Origin: Mesorhizobium sp. ES1-4
GTDB lineage: Bacteria; Pseudomonadota; Alphaproteobacteria; Rhizobiales; Rhizobiaceae
Assembly: GCF_020164745.1 (NCBI RefSeq)
Contig: NZ_JAIUGV010000014.1
Location: forward strand, 62,001-126,000
DNA length: 64,000 bases
Direction of reading: 5' to 3'
Shown here piece by piece: positions 40,823 through 50,013 of the stretch. The position numbers and the translations under genes are program-made. Numbering within the stretch: the first letter of the stretch is position 1; each line of letters starts with the position of its first letter. The notes beneath the pieces were generated by a model, which saw only the letters and a list, made by a program, of their open reading frames with translations, was not told the origin of the DNA and made no database searches.

Positions 40823-42204
40823 TCACCACCTTGGTCCTTCCGGGCTCGCTCGCCGATGAGATCGCGACAGCCTCGCGCAACCCGATTGAATGCGCTGCGG
40901 TCCTTCTTGCGCGGCGTGTCGACACCGGCGCCGAGGTTCGTCTTCTTGGGCGATCGCTGCATTGGGTGCCGCAGGCGGCCTATTGCGAGCAGAGTTCGCA
41001 CCACATGCTGATCCGCTCCGAAGGCTATGTCGGCGCGCTCGGCACTGCCGAAAAAGACGGTGCGGTCCCGATCTGGTTTCACACCCATCCCGGCCAGGAG
41101 GGCGTTCCCCTGCCGAGCCCCCACGACCGACAGGTCGACCGGGAAATAGGTGATCTCTTTCAATTGCGCAGCGGCTCTGGCGTATACGCGACGCTGATAG
41201 CGTCACCGCGTGGCGAGAACTTTGTCTTTAGCGGCGAGGTCACGCCTGAAGACGGCGAGACGGCGCCGATTGATCGCGTGTGGATCGTCGGCGATCGCTG
41301 GCGCCTTCTGCCGAGTCTCGCGAGCCAAGTCGCGAAGCCAGACGCGATCTTCGATCGCAATGTGCGCGCTTTTGGCCCCGATATTCAAGGTGTGCTCGGC
41401 GATATTCGGGTTACCATTGTCGGGGCCGGCGGCACCGGGTCGGCCGTCGCGGAACAGCTTGTTCGGCTCGGCGTGAGACATCTCCAACTGATCGACAACG
41501 ATACCCTGTCGGCGAGCAACGTAACTCGCGTGTATGGCTCGACACCGCGGGAAGTCGGCCAGCCGAAGGTGGACGTGCTGGCGGCGCATCTGACGCGGAT
41601 CGCTCCCGAACTTCGCTGTTCAACAATCCAGGGCATGGTGACGGTCAAGCATGTTGCCCAGGCCCTTCGGGCAAGCGATCTCGTCTTCGGCTGTACCGAT
41701 GACAACGCAGGCCGGCTCGTCTTGTCGCGACTGTCGACCTTCTTGTTGACCCCGGTGATTGACGTGGGCGTTTTGCTCAGCAGCGATCGTAGAGGGGTGT
41801 TGACCGGCATTGACGGCCGAATAACGACGCTAACGGCCGGCGCGGCCTGCCTCGTCTGCCGCGGTCGGATCGATATGGCACGTGCGGCCGCCGAGATGCG
41901 CACGCCCGAGGAGCGGCAGCGATTGGCAGACGAGGGCTACGCGCCGGCCTTAGGCCAGGTCGAACCGGCGGTCGTTGCCTTCACGACCGCCGTCGCCGCC
42001 GCCGCAGTCAACGAACTGCTCGATCGCCTGATCGGCTACGGTCCCTCTGAGCGGCCGACCGAGACGCTGCTGAGGCTTCACGAACGCGAGATCTCGACCA
42101 ATGAGGCCCTACCGCGCCAGGGCCACTATTGCGATGTGGCCCAGGGCAAGTGGGGGGCGGGCGATGAGGAGCCGTTCCTAGGCCAGTTGTGGGGCACGGC
42201 ATGA
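40819..42204 (+). CDS. JAB deubiquitinase-like domain fused to E1-like (ThiF) adenylyltransferase
   Basis: 461 residues. N-terminal JAB/JAMM domain (residues ~1-160) with a complete zinc motif: Glu in NPIECAAVLL, WFHTHPGQEGVPLPSPHDRQ (HxH...SxxD). C-terminal E1/ThiF domain (~190-440): ATP loop VGAGGTGSAVAEQLVRLG, LIDNDTLSASNVTRVYG (Asp, Asn, Arg), QPKVDVLAAHL (Lys), VFGCTDDNAGRLV, and a CLVC pair. It would both trim the Ubl and activate it by adenylation. Coupled to both neighbours by ATGA overlaps. Confidence 0.92.
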   Translation: MITTLVLPGSLADEIATASRNPIECAAVLLARRVDTGAEVRLLGRSLHWVPQAAYCEQSSHHMLIRSEGYVGALGTAEKDGAVPIWFHTHPGQEGVPLPSPHDRQVDREIGDLFQLRSGSGVYATLIASPRGENFVFSGEVTPEDGETAPIDRVWIVGDRWRLLPSLASQVAKPDAIFDRNVRAFGPDIQGVLGDIRVTIVGAGGTGSAVAEQLVRLGVRHLQLIDNDTLSASNVTRVYGSTPREVGQPKVDVLAAHLTRIAPELRCSTIQGMVTVKHVAQALRASDLVFGCTDDNAGRLVLSRLSTFLLTPVIDVGVLLSSDRRGVLTGIDGRITTLTAGAACLVCRGRIDMARAAAEMRTPEERQRLADEGYAPALGQVEPAVVAFTTAVAAAAVNELLDRLIGYGPSERPTETLLRLHEREISTNEALPRQGHYCDVAQGKWGAGDEEPFLGQLWGTA

Positions 42205-42536
42205 AGATTTCCTGGTGGCAATGGCTTCCGATCTGGCGCTGGCGCGTGGTCGGTGCGGCCGAGTCGGCCGACGAGGTGCCGGACAGGTTGCCGCGCAACG
42301 GTGTCGCGCTCATTGGCGACGTCAATCGAACGAAGTGGATCGTCTTTGATTGCCCTTGTCGAACTGGACATCGGATTATGCTCAACGCCGATCCAAGTCG
42401 GCGGCCCCACTGGACGTTGAACCAAGTCGTTCGACTAACCATTTCTCCAAGTGTGGATTTCAAAGGAAGTCAACGACGGTGTCATTACTTCATTCGTAAC
42501 GGCAGGATTGCCTGGGCTAAGGATAGCGACCGATGA
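42201..42536 (+). CDS. DUF6527-type protein
   Basis: 111 residues beginning MKISWWQWLPIWRWRVV. It fits the DUF6527 pattern known from Ubl operons: WIVFDCPCRTGHRIMLNADP, SRRPHWTLNQVVRLTISPSV, CHYFIRNGRIAWA. The CPC plus a later Cys-His suggest a zinc site. Role unknown. Overlaps both neighbours by 4 nt. Confidence 0.75.
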   Translation: MKISWWQWLPIWRWRVVGAAESADEVPDRLPRNGVALIGDVNRTKWIVFDCPCRTGHRIMLNADPSRRPHWTLNQVVRLTISPSVDFKGSQRRCHYFIRNGRIAWAKDSDR

Positions 42537-43429
42537 ACGATAGCGGAGAAGCAGCCGAAGAGCCGCAACCAATTACGCCGCAGCCGCCGCGTGCGATCGA
42601 AAAGACACCCATGTACACGGCGATGAATGCGGCGCGCTATCAACGCCAAACACTCATCCGCGACATCGAAAGGGACCAGCCCAAATTGATCTGCTACGTC
42701 GCAGGCAACAAGGCCGCCGTCGACCGCATCGATACGCTTGGCTTCGTCGACATGCTTCACAACATCAATCCGGGCGACCCCATCGATCTCCTGCTGCATA
42801 CGCCCGGCGGCGACATTGATGCAGCCGAAAAGCTAATTACGCTGGTCAGGAGCGCGGCCGGCGAGGATGGGCAACTAAGGGTCATCGTACCTGATTATGC
42901 CAAGAGTGCCGGAACATTAATGGCGCTCGGCGCCAACACGATCGTCATGAGCGACTCGTCGGAGCTCGGACCGATCGATCCTCAGGTCTCATCCAAGGAT
43001 GGCAACGGCTCCGACGTAGTTTATTCCGTTTTGACCTATCTGAACGCCTATGACGCGGCAAAAAAGGCGCTTCGCGAAGCACCCGGCGATCTTGCGGATA
43101 GGATCACCTTCGAAAAATTCGACCCCACGATCGTGCGCAAGTTCCAGTCGGTCAGGGACCGGGCGCGGTCCTTCGCCGAGAATCTGCTCAAACGGAGGGG
43201 CAAGAATTTCTCGAAAATCACCACCGAATTGATGGACGTCGCCAAATATCAGTCGCATGCTCAGATGATCGGCTGGGAAGCCGCGACCGAGATCGGTTTG
43301 ACGGTCGAATACATACCAGCAACCGACGTGGTCTGGCGCAAATATTGGGCGCTCTACTGCCATTTGCGTCTGGCTATCGAGAGCGAGCAACGGATTTTCG
43401 AATCGAATTATGTGTCGCTGCTGCTTTAG
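42533..43429 (+). CDS. Clp-fold serine protease, SDH (SppA-like) family
   Basis: 298 residues. SDH-family ClpP/crotonase fold: DPIDLLLHTPGGDIDAAEKL, IVPDYAKSAGTLMALGANTI, MSDSSELGPIDPQVSSKDG. These are the substrate-binding Gly-Gly strand, the Ser-containing helix and the ELGPIDPQ segment of the family. There is no signal peptide or clear membrane segment, so it is probably cytosolic. The start overlaps DUF6527 by 4 nt, which makes it the fifth gene of the Ubl operon and suggests a degradation or processing step. Confidence 0.85.
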   Translation: MNDSGEAAEEPQPITPQPPRAIEKTPMYTAMNAARYQRQTLIRDIERDQPKLICYVAGNKAAVDRIDTLGFVDMLHNINPGDPIDLLLHTPGGDIDAAEKLITLVRSAAGEDGQLRVIVPDYAKSAGTLMALGANTIVMSDSSELGPIDPQVSSKDGNGSDVVYSVLTYLNAYDAAKKALREAPGDLADRITFEKFDPTIVRKFQSVRDRARSFAENLLKRRGKNFSKITTELMDVAKYQSHAQMIGWEAATEIGLTVEYIPATDVVWRKYWALYCHLRLAIESEQRIFESNYVSLLL

Positions 43430-43519
43430 GGTGGCAAAGCCCATGTGATGCGCTGGCCGTCGCAACCTGTGGCTTGTGGCAGGCCGAGCGCGACGGACTG
43501 GAGTGGGCGGTAGGGCGAC

Positions 43520-43672
43520 ATGGCCCGGCTGTTTCACACCTACGCATTCGTTCCGGCCGTGCGGACCTTTGCGCAGCAGGACATACCATTGCCGGTGCAG
43601 CAGACCGACGTCGGGGCGCCTCAGGTTCCAGGCATTGCCAGAGTGGACGCTGTTGCGGCCAAGCCACGGTAA
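43520..43672 (+). CDS. Possible small protein, 50 aa
   Basis: Reads MARLFHTYAFVPAVRTFAQQ and ends IARVDAVAAKPR, with AGGGCGAC before the ATG. Composition is plausible for a coding gene, but no family is recognised and frames overlap. The rest of the 357-base gap 43430-43786 shows nothing else. Confidence 0.3.
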   Translation: MARLFHTYAFVPAVRTFAQQDIPLPVQQTDVGAPQVPGIARVDAVAAKPR

Positions 43673-43786
43673 GGGGAACCTAACTTTCAAATCGATAGAC
43701 TACTTGGCCTCGAGTTCTATGAAACGGAAGTTGCTTCGCAAGTGCCCCAACGCTAATGTTCGCTTCAAAGTACGCGCGGGGGCGCA

Positions 43787-44590
43787 GTGGGGTTTAGATA
43801 CAGAAAGTCATTGAGGCTTATTCCCGGTGTTCGCCTGAACGTCACCGGGAAAGGGCTCAGCAGTGCCTCCTTTGGGAGACCCGGCTCCACCTTGAACATG
43901 GGCCGTGGCGGCATTCAGAGCACGGTTGGTCTTCCCGGTTCGGGCATGTCCTATTCTTCCAAGCGCAGCGGCAAATCAGCTCTTTTTCTGGGTTTGTTGA
44001 TCGCAGCACTCCTGGCCCTGATCTACCACGCCGCCAGGGGGAGCCGTGCGGCCCAAGTCTCCTTGCTCGTTATTGTCGTCGTCGGTGTGGGAGCGGCCTT
44101 GATAGCACAGAATTCCGACACAAAATCCGGGGCTGCGCCAAACCTGACATTGGCCCCCCGAACCCACCGCCAGGAACCGGTGCCGACCCAACCTCTGCCG
44201 CCGGCAAGCCGCGACATCAGCCCTTCGAATCCGCCGCCAGATGTGGAAGCAGCCAAAGGGCCGGTTAAGCAGGACGCTCCTGTTGGCGATAGCTCGCCCA
44301 CCTCCGCTGCTGATCTGAAAAGGCCAAGCACGTCATCGGGAACCGATCTGGGTTCCTCGGTAGCGGTCGAGCAGCCGCCAGGCGAGCAATTCCCAACGGC
44401 AGTCGCGACCAGGAACGCGAATATCCGTTCGGATCCTTCCATGGCCGGCGCTGTGATGAGTCAGGTTCCGGCGGGCACCACTTTGACAGTGGTCGAAATC
44501 AATGGTCGTTGGGCCCGGGTCAGCAAGGACGAAGTCACATTGGGGTGGATCAACCGCTCGCTGCTGGCGGCGCAGCCCTCCTACCAGTAG
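43787..44590 (+). CDS. DUF4236 + SH3-domain membrane protein
   Basis: 267 residues from a GTG. Residues 1-~55: DUF4236 (MGFRYRKSLRLIPGVRLNVT, GSTLNMGRGGIQSTVGLPGS). Residues ~66-107: two hydrophobic segments (LFLGLLIAALLALIY, VSLLVIVVVGVGAALIA). Then a Pro/Ser-rich linker and a C-terminal bacterial SH3 domain (ANIRSDPSMAGAVMSQVPAG, GRWARVSKDEVTLGWINRSL). Probably anchored, with the SH3 domain outside. It ends convergently, overlapping the next SH3 gene by 10 nt. Confidence 0.8.
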   Translation: MGFRYRKSLRLIPGVRLNVTGKGLSSASFGRPGSTLNMGRGGIQSTVGLPGSGMSYSSKRSGKSALFLGLLIAALLALIYHAARGSRAAQVSLLVIVVVGVGAALIAQNSDTKSGAAPNLTLAPRTHRQEPVPTQPLPPASRDISPSNPPPDVEAAKGPVKQDAPVGDSSPTSAADLKRPSTSSGTDLGSSVAVEQPPGEQFPTAVATRNANIRSDPSMAGAVMSQVPAGTTLTVVEINGRWARVSKDEVTLGWINRSLLAAQPSYQ

Positions 44591-45192
44591 CACACCGGGC
44601 TTCTGCCGCCTGGCCTGCTGTAAGCGCTCCGACCCCCGCACAAACGCCCGTTTCGCATCAGGTCGTATGGGCAATCGCATCTGCCGACCACGGCGTCTCT
44701 GACAGGATCGCCCGAGGCATGCTCCGAAACCGTGCCGTCATCTGATGCAGCCGCTGGCGCGACCGGTGTGGTCGAAGTCAGTTCGACTGGCTTTGCCTGG
44801 CTGAGGTAGTCGCCATGGATCCATCCGATCCGTGCGGAGACCGTCACGTTGTACCAGTCGCCTTGTTGACCGTTGGTCTGGACCAGGTCGCCCAGCGGAA
44901 GTGTGGTGATGATACGCGCCCCGGTGTCCGGCGCGACCCTGACACGGACTTTTTTGGTGGTGTACAGCCAGCGAACCAACGTGGCGGGGTTGGGCTCCTG
45001 GGCAGCCACTGCGTCGGGCTTTGCATAGGAAATCGAGCTGTTGCTCGGCTGTACCTCAGGCACCGCGGCGGTGGTTGCCGCAGGCACCGCGGGCGGGGCG
45101 GGGGGTGGCGATCGGGCGTCGATGCTCGACATGGCCCACCCGATAGCGCAGAAAACCGCGATGCCCCAGCCGATCCGTTGTTGGCTGACCAT
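44581..45192 (-). CDS. Secreted or anchored SH3-domain protein, 203 aa
   Basis: Begins MVSQQRIGWGIAVFCAIGWA, an N-terminal signal or anchor; GGAGGG lies upstream of the ATG at 45192. A bacterial SH3 domain follows at ~80-140 (VRVRVAPDTGARIITTLPLG, GDWYNVTVSARIGWIHGDYL), then a Cys-rich tail (RCDCPYDLMRNGRLCGGRSA) known in rhizobial SH3 proteins and DNase-like secreted proteins. Convergent with the DUF4236-SH3 gene. Confidence 0.75.
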   Translation of the reverse strand: MVSQQRIGWGIAVFCAIGWAMSSIDARSPPPAPPAVPAATTAAVPEVQPSNSSISYAKPDAVAAQEPNPATLVRWLYTTKKVRVRVAPDTGARIITTLPLGDLVQTNGQQGDWYNVTVSARIGWIHGDYLSQAKPVELTSTTPVAPAAASDDGTVSEHASGDPVRDAVVGRCDCPYDLMRNGRLCGGRSAYSRPGGRSPVCYW

Positions 45193-45442
45193 TTCACCCT
45201 CCCTGCACAATACAAAACAGAGCAGTCCGCGAAAGTCGAATCGACTTTTGGGTGGCGAAATCTCAAGTCAATTGACAGCAGAAACCGAGCATCTTTAGAT
45301 AGGGAAGGGGATTGAAAATTGGGGCGGGCAAGCGCCTCGACGCGCTTTGCAATTCCGGTTTCAATAATTTTGGACGCTACCTGCCGAATGCCGGAAGACC
45401 CGGGCTTGCGGGAAGCGATATTTTGGCGAAAAGGCGAGTAAA

Positions 45443-46111
45443 ATGTCCAACCAGTTTGATCAGATACCATTTGGGGCTGCAGAGTTCGCGGATAACCCAG
45501 AACCTCGCTGTCCATGCCTCCTTCTGCTCGACACGTCCTATTCCATGAACGGAGCGCCGATCGACGCGCTGAACCAGGGCCTTGTCGCGTTCAAGGACGA
45601 GCTCGCGGCCGACAGCCTGGCGATGAAACGCGTCGAGGTCGCCATCGTCACCTTCGGACCGGTCAACATCGTCGCGCCTTTCCAGACCGCTGACCTATTC
45701 ACGCCCAGCACGCTGGCGACCAGTGGCGACACCCCAATGGGTGCGGCGATCGAGCAAGGCCTCGAGATGTTGCGACGTCGGAAAGATGAGTACCGCGCGA
45801 ACGGCATCTCCTATTACCGCCCCTGGGTCTTTCTGATGACGGACGGCGCGCCCACGGACAGCATCGTTGCTGCCGAACACGCGGTCAAATCCGGCGAGGC
45901 GGCAAAGGCGTTTTCGTTCTTCGCCGTTGGCGTCGAGGGTGCCAACATGGACATCCTTGCCAAGCTCTCCACACGCCAGCCGCTCAAGCTAAGTGGCCTC
46001 AAATTCCGCGAGCTGTTCTCATGGCTCTCCGCATCGCTGTCGGGCGTCTCGCAGTCGCAGGTCGGACAGACCGTGGCGCTCCAATCTCCCGCAGGTTGGG
46101 CCGAGGTGTGA
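45443..46111 (+). CDS. VWA-domain protein (TerY-like)
   Basis: 222 residues. VWA fold with the MIDAS motif [20 protein letters not shown] (DxSxS), a Thr in [10 protein letters not shown] and [13 protein letters not shown] (TDG). First gene of a VWA-PP2C-kinase set, the TerY-P triad described from tellurite-resistance and stress loci. The next gene overlaps by one base. Confidence 0.88.
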   Translation: MSNQFDQIPFGAAEFADNPEPRCPCLLLLDTSYSMNGAPIDALNQGLVAFKDELAADSLAMKRVEVAIVTFGPVNIVAPFQTADLFTPSTLATSGDTPMGAAIEQGLEMLRRRKDEYRANGISYYRPWVFLMTDGAPTDSIVAAEHAVKSGEAAKAFSFFAVGVEGANMDILAKLSTRQPLKLSGLKFRELFSWLSASLSGVSQSQVGQTVALQSPAGWAEV

Positions 46112-46908
46112 TGTCTTGGCGCATAGCGTCGGCTAGCGCCATCGGCACTTCGCATGTCACGGCCGGCAAGCCCTGTCAGGATAATTCGGTCCATGCCCTG
46201 ATCGAGGGCAGGGAAGGTCCAATCCTCGCGGCCGCTGTCTGCGACGGCGCTGGCAGTGCGGCGCACTCGGAGGTTGGGTCTTGGCTAGCCGGGCAGAACC
46301 TGCTGGAGCTCATTTTCGTGCACTTCACAGAGAACGGGGCGCTCGATCAGATCGACCGGCCAAAAGCGTTGGGCTGGGTGACCGAAATTGCCGAGCGCAT
46401 CGCCGCTCATGCTCGCGCCCTCGGGCACGAGGTGCGCGATTATGCATGCACGCTGCTGGTTGCCATCCTCGGCCCCACAAGCACCGTGTTCTTTCAGGTC
46501 GGTGACGGCGCGATGGTTGTTTCGCATGGCAGTGAAGACGGATGGTCCTACGTGTTCTGGCCGCAGCACGGCGAGTTTGCCAATACGACCAACTTCGTCA
46601 CGTCGTCAAATGTCGCAGATGTCCTCGAATTCGAGTTCGCGCCGCGGCGCATTGATGAGGTCGCGCTGTTCTCGGACGGTATCGAGAACCTCGTCTTGCA
46701 TCAGGCTTCGCGCAGCGTTCATCAGCCTTTCTTCGATACGATGTTCCCGGCTGTCAGACGATCGGCGGCGGCGGGCGAGGATTCCACGCTGTCGGATGGG
46801 CTGAGGGCTTATCTGCTTTCGCCGCAGATTTGCGAGAGGACCGATGATGACAAGTCGTTGATCCTGGCCACGAGATCGCCAGCTGAAGCGATGGTGGCCG
46901 CAAAATGA
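46111..46908 (+). CDS. PP2C-family serine/threonine phosphatase
   Basis: 265 residues. PP2C_2 pattern: ASAIGTSHVTAGKPCQDNSV (metal site entry), LAAAVCDGAGSAAHSEVGSW (DGxG), TVFFQVGDGAMVV, VALFSDGIENLVL (SDG) and DDDKSLILATR. Second gene of the VWA-PP2C-kinase triad; it would reverse phosphorylation by the kinase downstream. Coupled to both neighbours. Confidence 0.88.
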   Translation: MSWRIASASAIGTSHVTAGKPCQDNSVHALIEGREGPILAAAVCDGAGSAAHSEVGSWLAGQNLLELIFVHFTENGALDQIDRPKALGWVTEIAERIAAHARALGHEVRDYACTLLVAILGPTSTVFFQVGDGAMVVSHGSEDGWSYVFWPQHGEFANTTNFVTSSNVADVLEFEFAPRRIDEVALFSDGIENLVLHQASRSVHQPFFDTMFPAVRRSAAAGEDSTLSDGLRAYLLSPQICERTDDDKSLILATRSPAEAMVAAK

Positions 46909-47390
46909 ATGCCAAGGTCCGCGAGGTGTTCACCCTGCGAGGGGAAGTCCTCAAGCTTGGCGAAATCGTCGGCCAGGGCGGCGAGGGCGCCGTCTACGAC
47001 CTAGCTGCACACAAGAACCATGTCGCCAAAATCTACCACCGGCCGCTCGAGCAGCAGAGGATCGACAAGATCCGTGCGATGGGCAAGATCAAGACCGATT
47101 CACTCGAAAAGCTAACGGCCTGGCCGACGGGGCTCGTCTGTTCCAAGGACAGCAAGCCCATCGGGCTGATTATGCCGAAGATCAGCGGGCGCAAGAGCAT
47201 CCATCAGCTCTACAGCCCCAAAAGCCGCAGAACTGACTTTCAGCGGGTTGATTGGCGATTTCTGACACGTGTGGCAGCAAACACCGCGAGGGCATTTGCG
47301 GCCGTTCACGACAACCCTCATCGAGCGAGCGGCGCTCGCACCTCTCGGCGGAGCGCTATTGCAGCGCTTAATCTTCTTGCCGGGGACTGA
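46905..47390 (+). pseudogene. Protein kinase of the triad, truncated
   Basis: Begins MNAKVREVFTLRGEVLKLGE, with the nucleotide loop IVGQGGEGAVYDL and the Lys of HVAKIYHRPLEQQ. The kinase N-lobe continues to TARAFAAVHD at ~47312, just before where the HxD catalytic loop should come. From there the frame reads unrelated NPHRASGARTSRRS to a stop at 47390. The C-lobe is missing, so the kinase is dead. The junction joins a TniB-like fragment. Confidence 0.8.
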
Positions 47391-48006
47391 CATTGATATT
47401 GCCTCCGCAGGTGGTCTCGGACGATCTTCAAATAGCCTACACGTTCGCGATGTAGCATACGGCGTCCAAAGGGACAGCAAGCACACATACGATCTTGCGA
47501 AGGATTGCATGAATTTTTTGGGCGCCCGATACGGCCCGACGCGTCCGTTGTTGGTGGACGAATATCAGAACTTCACACCCACTGTTTTGCGGGAGCTGCT
47601 GCATCTTCAGGAGCGCTGCGGCTTCGCTTTACTGCTCGCCGGCAACACTCATCGGTTAGCGGGCACGAGGCGTGATACCCACGCTGTGGATCAGATCGAA
47701 AGCCGTATCGGCATGCGTTTCGAGATCGGGCAGCCGACGCGGGAGGACTGCGTGAGGATTGGCGCCGAACACAACGTTGAGGGAGCCGACGCCTACGAGG
47801 CAATCGCCACCTACGGGCAAAACACCTCACTTCGCGCGCTTTGCCATCTCCTCCAGAATTGCGCTGCCGATACCAGCGGCCTCGGCAGCATTCGTCTTCC
47901 CCGGATAGAGACCACGCTTCGCGGCATGTCGTGCGGCGGCGATGTGCTCAGGCTTCTGCACGAGCGCCGAAACGCCGCCGCAGACGACCTCCGCGGCCCG
48001 GCTTAA
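47306..48006 (+). pseudogene. TniB/MuB-like transposition ATPase, N-terminally truncated
   Basis: The frame includes a Walker B region PLLVDEYQNFTPTVLREL, a sensor segment FALLLAGNTHRLAGTR, QIESRIGMRFEIGQPTREDC and NTSLRALCHLLQNCAAD, typical of the AAA+ helper ATPases TniB/TnsC/MuB. The Walker A part is missing and the sequence begins at the kinase junction. No DDE transposase partner is present. Confidence 0.7.
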
Positions 48007-48472
48007 TTCCGGACGGCGACAGATAATTCCGGACGGCACACTGGTATGATGTCCGGAATTGTTTGGCATTTCATGGGGTTTACCAGTCCGGAATTAAGGG
48101 CCTCGGGTGTCCGGCCTATGCCATTGAAAACAAAAGGGTTTTCAGGCCGAGGATAGGGGTTCCAAGGACCAGGTTTACCAATGGCCTCAATGGCAGCTAA
48201 TTCTGGACGGGCGTTAAGTGGTTGGATTAGCGTGGAATTTAAGCGCCTTTATTGGTCAACCCGCTTACGGTCAGCAGCGGATTGGTCAACCCAAGACCCC
48301 CAGGATTGGTAAACCGAAGCAGCAGCCCTATCGACCAAGACTCAGCTCTGTACTTCCCCCACAATCCGTTGAGACAGATGGCGTCAGAATCTCAGCGTAG
48401 GTAACGTGCGCGCAATAGCGACGTCCTGACTTAATTCCGGACTGCGACAGATAATTCTGGACGCCACACTGG
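48003..48472. repeat. Array of TTAATTCCGGAC motifs, transposon-end-like
   Basis: TTAATTCCGGAC-type 12-mers occur at 48003-48014, 48023-48034, 48431-48442 and 48451-48462 (last with one change), inverted at 48051-48060 and 48086-48096, and as TAATTCTGGAC at 48198-48208. A 42-bp block at 48003 recurs at 48431. ATTGGTCAACCC-type repeats are at 48251, 48281 and 48305. Multiple spaced repeats are typical of the ends of TniAB/Tn7-like elements; the TniB-like fragment stops at 48006. Confidence 0.65.
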
Positions 48473-49046
48473 ACTTTGAAGATAGATTTCCAGAAACCGC
48501 CATCCTCTTCACGGCCTCAGATTGCGTTGAACGTGCCGGCATCGCCAAAATCTGCGAGCGATTTCCTTGGATCGGTATAGCGCGCGGTGTCAGAGCCGTT
48601 TCGGCATCCAGGCTATGCATTGTTCCAAGCGTTCCAACCTAGCCTTTTGCGAACGAAGCTGGTGACCTACGTTAAGCAGATTGGATTTGCCTTTGGAACC
48701 AGCCGCATTGATCAATTCGGATTCAAGCAAGGCTATCCGATCGCGCATCTGCTGATGCCTCCGTCAATCGTATTTCTCTAATCCAGCCTAGGCCGCGCAT
48801 ATTCAACGATCACCATCCATGCAGCACGGAGTAGCATCCGAAAACTAACACCGGCAGATTCGAAAAACTCGCATTTTAACCGTTGCTAAAATTCTCCGCG
48901 CTGTTTTACGTTTGCACGCTCTCCCGACCTCAGACGACGGCGACCTTTCCTCGCCCCTCTAGTTTCAGAATAATCTTAATTGACTTGGTAACGGCTCTTT
49001 CATAGCCTCTATCTAAAGAAACAGTGTCAATCTTCAAAGAAAGAAC
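48473..49046. other. Region without intact gene left of the diguanylate cyclase
   Basis: About 570 bases. A coding-like + frame segment without a start (DRFPETAILFTASDCVERAG, ending at ~48642) may be the tail of a lost gene. The part from 48780 to 49040 is AT-richer and probably carries the promoter of the diguanylate cyclase gene. Confidence 0.35.
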
Positions 49047-49832
49047 ATGACGCCTCGCGCAAAGCGTATTCTTGGCAAATCGATAGTCGTGACGATAATT
49101 GCAATCGTCGCGACGTTTGGTCTGTCGTTCACGGCAAGAATCGCCTTGGACATGCCGATCGATTGGCTGAGTTGGGTGGAATGCACCCTCATTCCCATCC
49201 TGATTGGAATGCCCGTCGGCGCCTACATCTTCGCCCAGTCGGAAACGATCCAGGACACATGTGACAAGTTGGAGAAGTCCTATGCGGCCCTGAGAGAGAC
49301 CCACGACAGGCTGGCGTTCGTCACCAGCCACGACCCGATGACGGGGCTTCTTAGCCGCGGCGGATTCATGGCAAGGATGGACAGGAAGCGCGATGAGGGT
49401 GAATACGACACGCTTCTTCTTGTCGACCCGGATCACTTCTCCTTGTTTAATGACAAGCACGGATATTCCAAAGGTGACGAGGCCTTGGTTCGAATAGCAA
49501 AAGCGCTTGTCTATCTAACGCGCCCTGGTGATTCAATTGGGCGCCTTGGTGGCGAAGAGTTCGGGGTGCTGCTGCGAGGAGTGCACAAAGAGCAGGCAAT
49601 GACCATTGCGGAGAACATCCGCCGTCTTATCGAAGGGATGCCCTGGATCAAAGGGCAACAGGACGATGTAAAGGTGACTGCCAGCATCGGGGGTGCGGAA
49701 ATTCCTCCCAATGCAGATACTCAGGATATTCTTCGCACAGCGGAACGATGCCTTTTTGAAGCAAAACAGCGTGGCCGGAACCGCGTTTCGTTCGACTGTG
49801 AAGCGACCAGATTGCGAGTCGTGACACCATAG
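49047..49832 (+). CDS. Membrane diguanylate cyclase (GGDEF)
   Basis: 261 residues. Two N-terminal membrane segments (IVVTIIAIVATFGLSF; LSWVECTLIPILIGMPVGAY), a short coiled linker (residues ~70-92), then GGDEF domain: SHDPMTGLLSRGGFM, LLVDPDHFSLFNDKHGY, and GGEEFGVLLRG at the active site. An inhibitory RxxD site (RPGD) lies five residues before GGEEF. It would make cyclic di-GMP from GTP. It lies between direct transposon-end-like repeats, so it may be cargo. Confidence 0.9.
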   Translation: MTPRAKRILGKSIVVTIIAIVATFGLSFTARIALDMPIDWLSWVECTLIPILIGMPVGAYIFAQSETIQDTCDKLEKSYAALRETHDRLAFVTSHDPMTGLLSRGGFMARMDRKRDEGEYDTLLLVDPDHFSLFNDKHGYSKGDEALVRIAKALVYLTRPGDSIGRLGGEEFGVLLRGVHKEQAMTIAENIRRLIEGMPWIKGQQDDVKVTASIGGAEIPPNADTQDILRTAERCLFEAKQRGRNRVSFDCEATRLRVVTP

Positions 49833-49848
49833 CTTGCCCCCGCTGTAA

Positions 49849-50013
49849 TGTCCGGAAATATCTGGCATTTCGCGGGGTTTACCAGTCCGGAATTATGGGT
49901 CGCTGGTGGGTGGCCTATGAGATTGAAATCAGGAGGGTTTTCTGGCTGAGGGCAGGGGTTTCCGATCTTAAACCGGGTTTACCAATGGCCTCAATGACAG
50001 TTAATTCTGGATT
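49849..50013. repeat. Second copy of the transposon-end-like block
   Basis: Bases 49849-50013 match 48049-48210 in direct orientation: GTCCGGAA, TGGCATTTC, GGGGTTTACCAGTCCGGAAT, GGGTTTTC, TTTACCAATGGCCTCAATG and TTAATTCTGGA. TTGGTCAACC follows at 50050. The two blocks bracket the diguanylate cyclase gene. Confidence 0.65.

Noticed and set aside
42989-43690. Minus-strand open frame opposite the Clp-fold protease
   Set aside because: Runs antisense through a gene with clear family motifs; its composition is that of a shadow frame.
48003-48472. CRISPR-like repeats
   Set aside because: Repeat units vary in length, occur in both orientations, and spacing is irregular; there are no cas genes. Transposon ends fit better.
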